64,000 nt of DNA, taken from NCBI GenBank assembly GCA_039000515.1, contig JBCFYV010002255.1, positions 23,371,963 to 23,435,962 on the forward strand, read 5' to 3'. The stretch is from Timema cristinae (lineage: Eukaryota; Arthropoda; Insecta; Phasmatodea; Timematidae). Made by a program: the position numbers and the translations under genes. The notes under the pieces were generated by a model. It was not told where the DNA came from and made no database searches. It worked only from the letters and a program-made list of their open reading frames with translations. Shown here piece by piece: positions 10,551 through 21,694 of this stretch; position 1 is the first letter of the stretch; each line of letters opens with the position of its first letter.

Positions 10551-11348
10551 ATTCTTCTTTTAGTTATACAATCTATTTAATGTTTGTATTTCCTTTCTGT
10601 GTTTCTATATCTTGTTTTCTATAGGCCTACATGCTTGCATGTATTATATTACAAAACATAGACATAATAATTTGTGAATTTCATGTTAATTTTTTGATTC
10701 ATTGTAATCTAATAACTTTAAAAGCAGTAAAACAAGAACAAATAGATAGATTAATTATTGTTCCTTCAGTTTAGTACCTTTTATTTAAATTTTTCTCACA
10801 AAAATGTTGTTTGTAAGTGGACCAACTCAATTAAGTCCATCGTTTTTGTTTTTCATGGCAGAGTTGAACCCATTTGTGCTAATCCAGAGACTAGGCCACT
10901 CCATGTGTAATTCATTTCCTAAAGCTAACTGATCTCATCTCTTTTTATGTGACTAAAACCAAGATATCTTCCATTATGGAACAATTTTATTCATAAGTAT
11001 AAAAAAAATTCTCGCTAACATTTACAACTGCAGCATTGAAATGGTTGACTTTCTAACTATGAGTTTTACAACCAAAAGGCCATACTCTATGGATGAAGTA
11101 CACAGGCACAAAAAAAAACTTGCCCTGTCTTTTTGTTGCACTCCTCGAGAATTCCACTTATTTCTTTTTTCTCAAGTTGAGGCTTTCTAATTGATTGCAT
11201 TATTTTTATTGAATCCTTTTCCTTCTACATTATTTTGTATTTATTTTCATGAATCAACCAGCCTCACATTTTAATTTATATTTTATTTATTTCATTGATT
11301 GTAACTTTCAAACCTTTTTTAAATACTCTTATTTGTTTTATTTTCCAG

Positions 11349-11803
11349 GTTTTGGTCTCTTATGGCCCTCATTTTTATCAAGAGGAAAGAGATGAAAGAA
11401 TATTAGAGTGAAGAATAAGTACTGCTTCACATGTGAGTGTGAAGCTTGTCGCAACAACTGGCCAAAAGAGCCATCAATGGCATTTGATAAACTAAAATAC
11501 AAGTGTCAGACTTGTGGTTTTGGTTTGCCTGCAGCCCAAACAAGAGAACATGTTATTTGCAGTAACTGCAAATGTTTGAATAACGTTAAGGAAATATCTA
11601 CTCTTGTGATTAAGTCATATGCTCAGTGTGAGATTAATAAATTATATAAAAATGATATTAACCAATCTATCAAACACATGTGTAAACTAAATCAGTACTT
11701 AGAGAAGCCATGGCCTGTACACAAAGAGTTTATTTGTTCTTTAACAAATTATTATATAAAACTTGATAATCATTATGAATGTAAAATAAACATTGAAATT
11801 TAA
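11349..11803 (+). CDS. SMYD4: SMYD4-like copy A, exon 5 (SET end, post-SET), frameshifted
   Basis: Follows TTTTCCAG. It begins VLVSYGPHFYQEERDERILE, the SET-C strand with the conserved Y-G-P, then meets a stop because one base is missing near 11405-11410 (GAGTGAAG against a CTGAAA-type codon pair in copy B). In the shifted frame it continues NKYCFTCECEACRNNWP, the post-SET Cys-x-Cys-x2-Cys cluster, then two further CxxC-type pairs (YKCQTCGF, VICSNCKC) and a short helical C-terminus ending at 11803. At 455 bp it is one base short of frame. An AATAAA lies about 150 bp downstream. Confidence 0.72.
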
Positions 11804-11954
11804 AGACTTTGGGAAAATGAAACGAAAAGAATGAAATGAATGAAAAGAAATTTCACTAAGCTATTTACTACCGTATTTGTTAGATTCTAATATGTAGGCC
11901 TACCTTAATTTTTCAGTACCATCAACATAAAAAAGATTTGATTTTAAGAAAAAA

Positions 11955-11960
11955 AATAAA
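11955..11960 (+). promoter_or_regulatory. Possible polyadenylation signal of SMYD4-A
   Basis: AATAAA 152 bp after the stop of copy A, inside an A-rich stretch. In AT-rich DNA such hexamers are common, so this is only a candidate. Confidence 0.25.
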
Positions 11961-14349
11961 AATAAAAAAATATTTTATTCATAAGAAATATTTGTATTAT
12001 AGAATTAAATTTACTAACAACATTAGTATCTCTTTTTTTATCAGTAATGTTATTCTCACTCCCTTCTGAATCAGTAGGCCTATCAGTCTGATTCTAGTGA
12101 GTCATCTTTATCTCTACCATTCCATAATATATTGCCTTTCGAGCCATCGAGAGCGTTGGTCAAAAAAGAACTGCAATTCCAAGACAAACCCCGTTTTTAG
12201 AGATGTTCAAAGGTAAAAAAGGTTTTTCTTAGAATCGAAGAAATACAATACTTTATAACTACTCTTAACATATAAATTTTTTTTATGGTTAAATCATTTG
12301 AAATGTTCTTATAGAGTGCAATGAAACATGTGTATTTTTTCTGCACCATTGACAAGGTAGCCTAATAATGAACCACAGGTAGGCCTACAAAAGAATTGAT
12401 TTTTTTTATTTAATGTTAGTTCAAGTTATAAGGGATGCTCACAAATTCTTTTCTAATACATTCAAACCTCTTTTGACGGTTTTTATATTTTCTTGGAGCC
12501 CAAAAAAAATAACACTTTAACCTCCCACAAAACTTCAATGCTAACACTTTTCCATTATAATATGCATAAATCTCTCATGGATGGATAGTTTGTTTGTTCT
12601 TGGGACTACATAACAATGTTTTATAAATAACATGCTTCTTTTCCAACACCAAAAATTGTGTTTATATCTAAGATAAGAAGCAATATGATATATCTCTAAT
12701 GTGCTTTTTTAAAACATTAAATCATGCATTCATATCCAAACTAAGGAGCAATATGTTACAGTATAATATATTATAATGTGCTGCTTTTCCACCAAAGGGT
12801 TATGTGTTCATTTATAAACTAATGAGGTATAAATAATGTGCTTTTCCTCCACCAAGTTATGTGCTCATAGCTAAACTTGGAAAATTATAAAATATGTCTA
12901 GTTTTTAACTAACCATAATCTTAAGTTGTTGTTTTATTCAATGATATTAACTTTAAAATAATATTAATATCAAACAAAAATGTATTTACTAACATTTAAA
13001 AAAAGGTAATTGCATTGTAAACAAACTATGAATAAAAAAACATGTAATATCTCAGACTTACTGTATATGTTTGATTAAACATGTCAAAATATATACATTT
13101 ATTATTTCTCTAATGACTTTATTATTTTATCTTTGTACAAGAGTGGCATAAAAAAAAATATTTTGCAAAACCTTGGATGTTTTTAGTTAGTCAGTTAGTT
13201 TAGTTAGTTAGTCCTCGAGGACATTGTTTTAGAATTGATCATTGGCTCAGGGTGCATTTCTGTCCTGCCAAAAAACCATTGTATGGCCACCTTTTTCTCC
13301 CACCCCCCCTCCACTTTCCCCCTTTTTATCTGTTGACCAGAACTAGTCTTCCAACCCTCAGTTCTACAACCCAGGGTTTGAGATGTAGGTGTAAAAGAAC
13401 AGTGATTAAACACAATTTTCATCAAATGTACACCCTAAAAAATAACATTTTCAAATGGTTTATATCAACATATTTAAGGTGTCCCCATTTGAAAACCTGA
13501 AATTGTGCCACGACCACACTGCAGGACATTGGTAGTTGGGCACCTTTACTATGACCCTACCTATGTGTGATGCCTTAGAACTAGTTTTCATGATAAACAA
13601 CCTTAAGAATCACATTTTCGGGGCTTGGTGCACCTATTGACCAGCATAAATGTGGCCCCTTAACATTGATTTCATTAATCTCTTTGTGGTTTGACCAGGT
13701 TCAAGCCAAAATTTTGCATCAGCTGACTGCTTTGCCTACATCTCCTTCCCTTATGACAATTGTTTTGATGATTACTTTAGCTTAGCAGGTAAAACTTTTA
13801 TCCCTAGCATTAATTAATTATTCTTGACTACCTTTTGACAACACAATGATTACTCTACCTACCTTAATGGGTAGGCCTACATAGTGGGAGAAATTAATGC
13901 TAGTGATAAGTCTGCACGTTAGCATATTCTCTTCCCATTTTCATCATAGGTAACGAGATGACTGGTGAGACTGCTTGCTGCCAAGCATCGCAGGCATATG
14001 AAAAAAGTTGCACCGTGGCCTGGCACTCCCAAACAAAACACTGAGTCAATTAACGTTTGGGTTCATACTTCACTTGTGTCTATGCTCAATGATTAAAGTC
14101 CTTCCATATGTGCAGTTGTTAAACGACTTGTATTATTAATATGCTTGTCATAAAGGGACCATTGTAATCGTAATGGGCAGTCAGTGTAAGCTCTCTGTGA
14201 GTTAGAATTGTGTGAAGAGGGTCACTATCTGGACCTAGCTTTGTGGGAGCCGGCCGATTGATTTGAGAGGGATATTTGTCAACTTCTCTCTGACTTGAGC
14301 CTCTCACAAGGAGCAGAGCCATTTTAACCTGGAGGCTGTTGGTCTAGAT
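11961..14349. other. Intergenic stretch after SMYD4-A
   Basis: No coding signal. It holds four of the eight TAGGCCTA palindromes of the window (12075, 12380 and 13872 here, 11895 just before) and, at about 13395-13490, a ~95-bp sequence that recurs at 34997-35090 downstream of SMYD4-B. Confidence 0.4.
13395..13490. repeat. ~95-bp sequence shared with 34997-35090
   Basis: AACAGTGATTAAACACAATT and the following ~75 bp match the region downstream of SMYD4-B in the same orientation. It may be part of the duplicated block or a dispersed repeat. Confidence 0.5.
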
Positions 14350-14722
14350 CAGGGGTTCCCTAACTTTTTGAAACTGCCCCGCCCTTCACATGTCAGATTT
14401 TCCCATATACCCAATATTTAAAAAAAAAATGCCCAAATTCAATCTGTTGGCATTTTTTAAAAAGAAAATTGTCATTTACATTATTAACTTGTATTTTTTT
14501 TTAGTGTAAAAATACAAAATTAGAATAAAATTAGAAAAATTAGTTAGATTAGGCATGTGTTTCCTGGTATGATTTATCCCATTCTTTAAAATACCTATGT
14601 ATGAATACCCGTATTGAAAATTTGCATGTTTCGTTCCACTAATACATTATTGGTTTTAGTTTTCCCTTAGACCCACGACGCCCTGGACCAAGACCGGCAA
14701 CACACAGTTTTGAGAACCCCTG
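14350..14722. mobile_element. hAT-type MITE
   Basis: Ends CAGGGGTTCCCTAACTTTTT and its imperfect complement at 14705-14722 (GAGAACCCCTG). Flanks GTCTAGAT and GACTAGAC match at 6 of 8 positions, fitting a decayed 8-bp hAT duplication. No coding potential. Confidence 0.7.
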
Positions 14723-15169
14723 GACTAGACTCTTGTGTCCCTAGGTCAAAAACTTGTTGTTGAATGAGTCTAATGCAACGTTTGGAGTCCCCGATACCGT
14801 TTTAAAAACGAAACCACCAATTCCTTGGTTCATTTCTATTTGGGTACAAAACCAACCAATTGTTTGGATCAGTTGAAAAACTAGTTAAAATTCACTTTCA
14901 AAATTAAAATGTACATCACATTGTCATCTAGTGCAAATTTGATATCTACTTATTAAATTGTGCTATTACTTGCTAGTCTAGTTTGTTTCCCAAAAACAAG
15001 AGAACAAAAATTAACTATTCCCTTATGGAGTATTTGTTTAAAAAAAACTGTATCCCCCCAACCCCATGCCATTGTCCTTGAAAGTTGAAAGACGTATATA
15101 TTAAAATGTGTGTAGCAAGCCTACAATCAACAATGACAAATTATGGTGATAAACCTACTCTTTTATTAG

Positions 15170-15175
15170 GATTAC

Positions 15176-15212
<37 letters not shown>

Positions 15213-16320
15213 GACACCGCGTCTTACTAAAGTCTGTATCACACGACACTAGCTCGTACTTGAAATCCAGTGTGCTAGCTAGCACGTCATCATCTAGCGT
15301 CATGTGAATCAGAAAAAGTATACTGGTTCTGCCACTTGGTACTGGCTACCATACTAGTTGTGAGGATAGAACACGTGCTATTTTCGTACTAGTTTCGACA
15401 CTAGTCTGTGTAATTCAACCAATCAATGCGCGCTGAGACTGTTGTGTAGAGAAATGGAATAAATGACGCCAACATGGTCATCGGATGTGATTTTGTTGGT
15501 GGCAGAAATTGATTATAAACAACCTTGTTTATATAATAGCAAATTGCCACAGTATGACAATATATTTAATATATATAAATTTAATTTAAAACATGTCATC
15601 TAAAAATGACAAACTGTGTTCCAGATCCAATTTTAATCCAAATAAGCTTGATAGCATGCCAACCTTGGGCGTGTTTTTTTTTTAGAATATAAAGTGTGCG
15701 TAGGCCTAAAAAAGAACATTTGTTTATCAAGGATACTGTACTTGGACACCCATGGGCTTAGGGGCCTTTGACCACATAATAAATAATTGAATACAAATTT
15801 AGGGAGAGATTAAACGTTTGTGTCACCACGAATGTATATTACCTAACCTCCGAATGTATCATATTTAGCATCCTGAGACCATTATTTCGTCTTTCCCAAC
15901 CATTCCCGTGTCTATATTCTTTTTCCTACGCTCCCTCTCATAATTTTCAATATCTTTATTAGTAATTAATTCAGCTGCTGCACTCAAAATTAATCTCTGA
16001 CGTTCGATAAATATTTGTACTAGAACCTAGTACCAAACTAGCAGCGTGTGAATACTCTAGTCCTATTTCCATTGTACTAGCTAGTATACAGATATCTAGG
16101 TGCTAGCTAGCACACTTGATTTCTAGTATAAGCAAGTGTCGTGTGATACAGGCTTTAACCGTTCAGGCTATACGCACTTACGCTAATGTGTAATGGTAGG
16201 GTGATAGTGAGATGAAATGGAGAAACTATAGTTTAACGTGAGATCCGAATCACGGTGGAGGCCTGGTATTCCACACTTTCACAAGTTGTGATTAATACAC
16301 AATTAATAATTAGTGTAAAA
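15170..16320 (-). repeat. SINE family A, split by Harbinger-like copy 1
   Basis: (ATT)n and the tail piece CACCGCGTCTTAC end at 15227. The rest of the same SINE (CCGTTCAGGCTATACGCACT, then the body with CACGGTGGAGGCCTGG) resumes at 16155-16320. The 924-bp element in between interrupts a sequence that is continuous in other copies (for example 55113-55260). Confidence 0.8.
15231..16154 (-). mobile_element. PIF/Harbinger-like nonautonomous element, copy 1
   Basis: 924 bp with terminal repeats AGTCTGTATCACACGACAC and AGCCTGTATCACACGACAC (inverted). TAA lies on the left and TTA(A) on the right. Subterminal palindromes around GTGCTAGCTAGCAC are present at both ends. It is inverted relative to copies 2 and 3. 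It encodes only stubs and no transposase. Confidence 0.8.
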
Positions 16321-16327
16321 TTTGTTA

Positions 16328-17251
16328 AGCCCGTATCACACGACACTTGCTTATACTAGAAATCAAGTGTGCTAGCTAGCACCTAGATATCTGTATACTA
16401 GCTAGTACAATGGAAATGGGACTATAGTATTCACACGCTGCTAGTTTGGTACTAGGTCCTAGTGCAAATATTTATCGAACGTCAGAGATTAATTTTGAGT
16501 GCAGCAGCTGCATTAATTACTAATAATGATATCGAAAATTATGAGAGGGAGCGTAGGAAAAAGAATATATACACGGGAATGGTTGGGAAAGACGAAATAA
16601 TGGTCGCAGGATGCTAAATATAATACATTCGGAGGTTAGGTAATATACATTCGGGGTGATACAAACGTTTAGTATCTCCCTAAATTTGTATTCATTTATT
16701 TACATTGTGGTCAGAGGTCCCTAAGCCCATGGGTGTCCAAGTACAGTATCCTTGATAAACAAATGTTCTTTTTTAGGCCTACGCACACTTTATATTCTAA
16801 AAAAACGCCCAAGGTTGGCATGCTATCAAGTTTAATTAGATTAAAATTGGGTCTGGAATATAGTCGTTTTTAGATGACATGTTTTAAATTAAATTTATAT
16901 ATATTAAATATATTGTCATACTGTGCCAATTTGGTATTATATAAACAAGGTTGTTTAGAATAATTTTATGCCAACAACAAAGTCACATCCAATGACCATG
17001 TTGGCGTCATTTATACCATTTATCTACAAAACAGTTTCAGCGCACATGATTGGTTGAATTACACAGACTAGTGTCGAAACTAGTACGAAAATAGCACGTG
17101 TTCTATCCTCACAACTAGTATGGTAGCCAGTACCAAGTGGCAGAACCAGTATACTTTTTCTGATTCACATGACGCTAGATGATGACGTGCTAGCTAGTGC
17201 TAGCTAGCACATTGGATTTCAAGTACGAGCTAGTGTCGTGTGATACGGACT
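16328..17251 (+). mobile_element. PIF/Harbinger-like nonautonomous element, copy 2
   Basis: 924 bp, ends AGCCCGTATCACACGACAC and (inverted) AGTCCGTATCACACGACAC, flanked by TTA at 16325-16327 and 17252-17254. Facing copy 1, it forms arms of a large inverted repeat with a ~170-bp spacer. Near one end the coding-like run with ERERRKK and, one frame over, YTREWLGK resembles the N-terminus of Harbinger transposases; the other end holds an opposite ATG stub. Confidence 0.85.
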
Positions 17252-17599
17252 TTACTTTATAGCAGGTCCATATAAATATCCTAAAATAGGTGAAATTATA
17301 TCATATATTGATAGTATCCATATAGTACAGTAGGCAACACTGATTTTTACCACATTTTTAACTAGGTGGGAATATAGTTCAAAACCAGAGCATAGTGTGC
17401 GATACAAGGTGATAGTTGGTTCAAAACTAGGTCATAGAGAGCGACAAAGGAACAGATTAATGAAATAAAATAGCAAGGCACAAACTATTTTATAGGATAT
17501 TTAATTAATTTGCAACAATTTAAACATACAAATAGTGAGTACTAAAAAATGTGCCTTTTGCTATTCTATAAAAATGTAAATGATGGTTTTGTTTAAATA

Positions 17600-17915
17600 A
17601 TCGAGTAAATTACCTTTAAACACTATTTTTCCTCCAAAATAACGGTTTTGTGTCACCAACTTTAAGGTTCCACAACTTCAATATTTGAAATTGATACAAG
17701 CACACATTATGGCAATTATACCCATAGGTGCCTAAAATGATACTACATAGATGAGGAACCTGGATCACACGAAATTATCGAGTAAATTAATTAAAATGAC
17801 CACTTTTAGCCACAAAAGCACTGTTGTACCACAAAATTTAAGGTGCTACAAACTCTATATTTGAAATTGCCACAAGAACACACATAGTGGCAACTATACT
17901 GATAGTAGACATGGG
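17600..17915. repeat. Two tandem ~180-bp repeat units
   Basis: ATCGAGTAAATTA...TTTAAGGT...TTGAAATTG...ACACA...TGGCAA-TATAC occurs twice in tandem (about 17600 and 17777). Related units lie at 20480-20720, one direct and part inverted. Family unknown. Confidence 0.55.
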
Positions 17916-18574
17916 CCCAATCTTACAAGCCCTCATAACTTCACTGTTCGTAAAGTCTAAAAGTTGGTTAAAATTGGCTTTATGTTTTACAATACAATTT
18001 GTATGTTCTCGTCAAGTTACAGACGGGTGCCTTCCATTAGTTCTTATCAGTAAGCGTCTCAAGAGTACTAGATTTGTTACAAAGCTTTTTATTGGCTTAA
18101 TTTGAACCAATAGATTGTAAGTAACTATTTAAATGTCTGAGAAGTTATGGAGTTGTTAGGAAAACAGATTAAAGTATAATACATGTTTTTGTTTACAACA
18201 CATGTCATTCAATAATCATATTCATACACATAAGTTTATAATATTATAATGCTTTTTTCAATGCAAATAAAGATGGGTATACTTACTCTGTTTATTTTAA
18301 ACAGGTGTGTATTTTAACGCTATTTTTTAAGCTTCAAATTAGTTCAATATCTAAACAGTAGAGTCATAGTCAATGTTTAAACACACAATTTAATATTCAA
18401 ATAAAAATCACAATTAATTAACCATGGACGTGTACTGGAGGGGAAAAAGTGAAAAAAAAACACTTCCCATATGAGCCATTCAGGCCTACACATAATAACT
18501 TACAAGACGATAAAAAATCATAGGTAAGCCTACAGCTATTGTCAATTACTAATAACTATTGACAACAATAAATA
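17916..18574. other. Intergenic stretch without genes
   Basis: AT-rich; no coding, RNA or mobile-element signal that I can support. Confidence 0.4.
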
Positions 18575-18705
18575 ATAATAATATTTAGCACCACGTCTTA
18601 CTACCCCAGTTCACCCGACCTAGATTCGAACCTTGATCTCCCTGTCCTCAGCAGTTGAGCTCAACACGACAAGCGCGTTAGACAACTACGCAACCGAGGC
18701 GGGTG
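18575..18705 (-). repeat. SINE family B with an internal deletion (head joined to tail)
   Basis: In minus orientation (ATT)-like repeat, tail piece AGCACCACGTCTTACTACCC, then directly the tRNA-like head (GTTCACCCGACC, GATTCGAACCTTGATC, GTTAGACAACTACGCAACCG). The ~100-bp body present in other family B copies is absent. Confidence 0.7.
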
Positions 18706-19900
18706 ACAACAATAAATGACCACTCATAATCACGAAGTGAAACCATTGAAAAGAATCTACATATTTTGAATAGGAAATAAGCGTCTGTAGGGCTAAACCA
18801 AAATATTTGTAATAAAGATCGATACCAGGAATTAAAAACCTCTGCTCCACATCTTACGACTACTTACAAATCATCCTATAGAAACTTTCCCAAAATAAAC
18901 GTTGGCGTCCCAAATTAAATAGCTATATTAGATAGAAAAAATAAATTCAACATAATTATTTTATTATTAACTCTTTGTTAAACTGGGAGTATTATGTTCT
19001 TTAAAAAAAATTAAGAGATCGGACTTAAACACGAGTTAATCTATTGGTAAGCTGACACCGTACCATGCACACTAAAGAGGTACATAATTAATTATTTTAA
19101 AGTTAGAATTACGACATCGCAAATCTGTGATTAGGTAATAATTGGTGAGATATATATTAAACTAGAGGCGGACAATAATAAAATCAAGAGAATCCATAAA
19201 TAACTGTCCCAAGTTCTCTAAAAGTAATAATGCAACCTCACTTGAATAATAACAATTGCGATAAAATAACATGGCGGCATGTTTGGAAGTTAATGTAGAC
19301 GTTAAAATGCTAACCAGAAGGTAGACCTCGCGTTAATTTTACGAGCACTTTAATGAGGACGCTAGCTCTAACCGAACATTGAAAATTCCAAAATGGTGGT
19401 CGTTAGAGCTTAACCTCATGTTTAGCCCTAACGAATAGAAACATGACATTGTAATATTGGGCCTCAGTGTTTCTTTCCATCAGACTCATGCCTCTGTTTA
19501 GAAGCTGTTCTATCGGATCTGTGACGTCCTGCCAGAAATAAGAGGATCGAGGTTGCCACCCTCTAAAACGTTCTCTTGGAATCGTTACTCCACGAACGTC
19601 GTCCCCCCTCCCCCCCCCCCCCCCCCATACGCTGCCGGAAGCTATACTACTGTGTCAGTCTACGAGACTGGTCGTGTACTATGAAAACGATGATAACCAT
19701 GTCGGGTCTGCGAAGCCAATGCGAAGCCATAATAGTGAACGTAATTGCATCAATGGCTCTGAACAAATTGCACAACAATTTGCCAAAATCTACTTTGTGA
19801 GCAAAGGTTTGGAGGTGAAGTTACTAGATTTCCAGTCTGTAAGCAGAAACACATCTGCAATATTTACGAACCACTTCCCTTCGATAACTTCCACACAACT
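18706..19900. other. Intergenic stretch without firm genes
   Basis: Contains a C-run at about 19607-19626. Short open frames at 19576-19979 show no recognised domain; the 3' part adjoins the transposase fragment below and may belong to the same element. Confidence 0.35.
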
Positions 19901-20165
19901 CATATTATCACAATCATCAACCGAAATATTTTTGCTGCAGCTGTCATCTGACGAATCGTCCCCCAAGTTTATGATATAATACTATCGGATCCCTCATCAA
20001 TCCTTTGCTCTGATTTCAAGTATTCTTCTTAAATTTTCTTGTCTATGTGCATCGCGCTAAGCATGTAGTCCTTTATCAGTGCCCATATCAATTCTATTGG
20101 GTTGAGATCTTGATTGAATGGGTAGACATAGAACAAAATGCCCATATTTTGCTAGCAATGTATCT
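19900..20165 (-). pseudogene. IS630/Tc1-like transposase fragment
   Basis: Minus strand reads FNQDLNPIELIWALIKDYML near 20070-20130, the third catalytic block (D-L-N-P-I-E-x-I-W), followed by a charged C-terminal part with stops. Only the 3' third remains; it may be related to the pseudogene at 2570-3390. Confidence 0.6.
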
Positions 20166-20209
20166 CTCTTATTTATCTTAAATCATGGTTTGTCCAGTCG
20201 AATAAGTAT

Positions 20210-20470
20210 GTACAGGGCCGGTTCTTGGCCTATGCGAGCGATGCATCCACAGGGGGACCTCGAGGATTAAGGACCCCAAAGCTAGCCCTTTTTCGATCGT
20301 TTAGATAAATAAATAAAAATATAGAAAATATATTAGGTCAGTAAAATGAAATTAGTTACAACATCAGATGTTCGATTAGTGTTTGTTAGTTTTATCCCCC
20401 TCCTTTCTTCAGGATAAGTCAGTAGTCTCCCCTCCCTTCCTGAGGCCGGACAGCTCTTATCTCTTCCCCT
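20210..20470. repeat. Probable hAT-type repeat fragment
   Basis: Begins CAGGGCCGGTTCTTGGCC and continues with GGGGACC, a pattern often seen at hAT ends. The other end is not identifiable. Confidence 0.3.
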
Positions 20471-20479
20471 CCTGAGGCA

Positions 20480-20720
20480 CACATGTTGGCAATTATACTT
20501 ATATGTTCCTATAATGATCCTACATAGGTATGGAACTTGGATATCATGGAATTCTAAAGTAAATTACCTCTAAAGACTTATTTAAAAAAAACTCTGGCAT
20601 AATACCAACTTTAGGGTATAGGGTCGTTGTATGCATTTAACCTAGTAAGCCTACTATAATTGCCACCAAATGTGCTCGTGCCACAGATTTAAATATACAA
20701 ATTGTAGCACCTTAAAATTG
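20480..20720. repeat. Further ~180-bp repeat units
   Basis: One unit in the direction of 17600-17775 (TTGGCAATTATAC ... GTAAATTACCTCTAAA ... CCAACTTTAGGGT) followed by part of one inverted (GTAGCACCTTAAAATT). Confidence 0.5.
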
Positions 20721-20884
20721 GAGGTTATTCAATTTCATCCAAAATTTCCAAAAGAACAAGGTTGAACGCCCATATACCTAGAATATTATTGCCATATACC
20801 ACTTAGTAATAAGAGCCAATAACGTGATACCTTTTTATAATTATAAATAAAACATTAAAAAAATATTTTACATCATAATCGTCA

Positions 20885-21614
20885 AGGCCCCGACACAGAC
20901 TCCATATCCGTAGTCCATGTTCTTTATCCATAAAAAATTCTATTCGCGATTACAGAGTCAATATCCGTAATCACGTAACCGTTTCAATCAATGAAAGAAA
21001 TAGTAAGAAACTTTGTCCAATCAAAAGATTCGAAATAAAATCGTCTACAGCAAGGAGCGAGCGTCAAGCAGTAAGCTGATCATAATATAGGAATTAAAGA
21101 AAACAAAAACAACTTCTTTGAGAAAACTTCCAGTATATACTAAACTGTAGGTTAAGTAAAATCACAATAAATATATTAATAACTCGATTTTAACTATCAA
21201 ACTTAAAATAAATGTTTGCAATAGCATAAAAATGCAAAATGGCTGTACTATTATTTTGGATGAAAACAAAAAATAAGTACTTTTAATATTTTTAATAATA
21301 GGGGAATTGACCCTACAAAAGCAAAGTCAATATTTTTGAAAACTCGGTATTTCTCAGAAAATATTTTCCTAGAAGCCGCTCTTCCCGGGGTGTTTAGATT
21401 TTTTTTAAATGTGTCTGAAATAGCTCCACGTGTCACCATCTTTTTATTTTTTATATGTTTCCGTAGCGACAGATCATCTTACTGCCACTCGTTCTTTTAT
21501 TTCAACGTGCCTGTACATAATTTACTCAGCTGTGATTGGTAGTCCGTAGAAAATTAAAGTTGGGCAACTTCTACGGAGTAAGGACTTACGGATACGGAGT
21601 CTGTGTCGGGGACT
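20885..21614. mobile_element. ~730-bp MITE, Harbinger-like
   Basis: Ends AGGCCCCGACACAGACTCC and inverted AGTCCCCGACACAGACTCC. Right flank is TTA and left flank TCA, so a TTA duplication with one change is likely. TCCGTA motifs repeat near both ends. No transposase is encoded. Confidence 0.65.
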
Positions 21615-21694
21615 TTATTCTTTTTTCGTTGATGCCATCTCTTGACTTTACTTGGACCATGCCTTTTATTTATTATTGATTGACATGCTCCTTA

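Larger units (their letters stand above)
715..11803 (+). other. SMYD4: SMYD4-like gene, copy A (span of visible exons)
   Basis: Four exons (715-988, 1474-1595, 8477-9111, 11349-11803) joined by GT-AG introns encode the SET/MYND/post-SET part of a SMYD4-type protein lysine methyltransferase. The first exon with TPR repeats, present in copy B, is not seen; copy B's intron 1 is over 2 kb, so it could lie left of the window. Exon boundaries and phases match copy B. Exons 4 and 5 each need one missing base to stay in frame (near 8750 and 11407). Elsewhere the frame is open and the key residues are kept, so this is either a very young pseudogene or a gene with consensus errors. The long third intron holds an IS630-like remnant, a mariner and a MITE. 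Confidence 0.75.
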
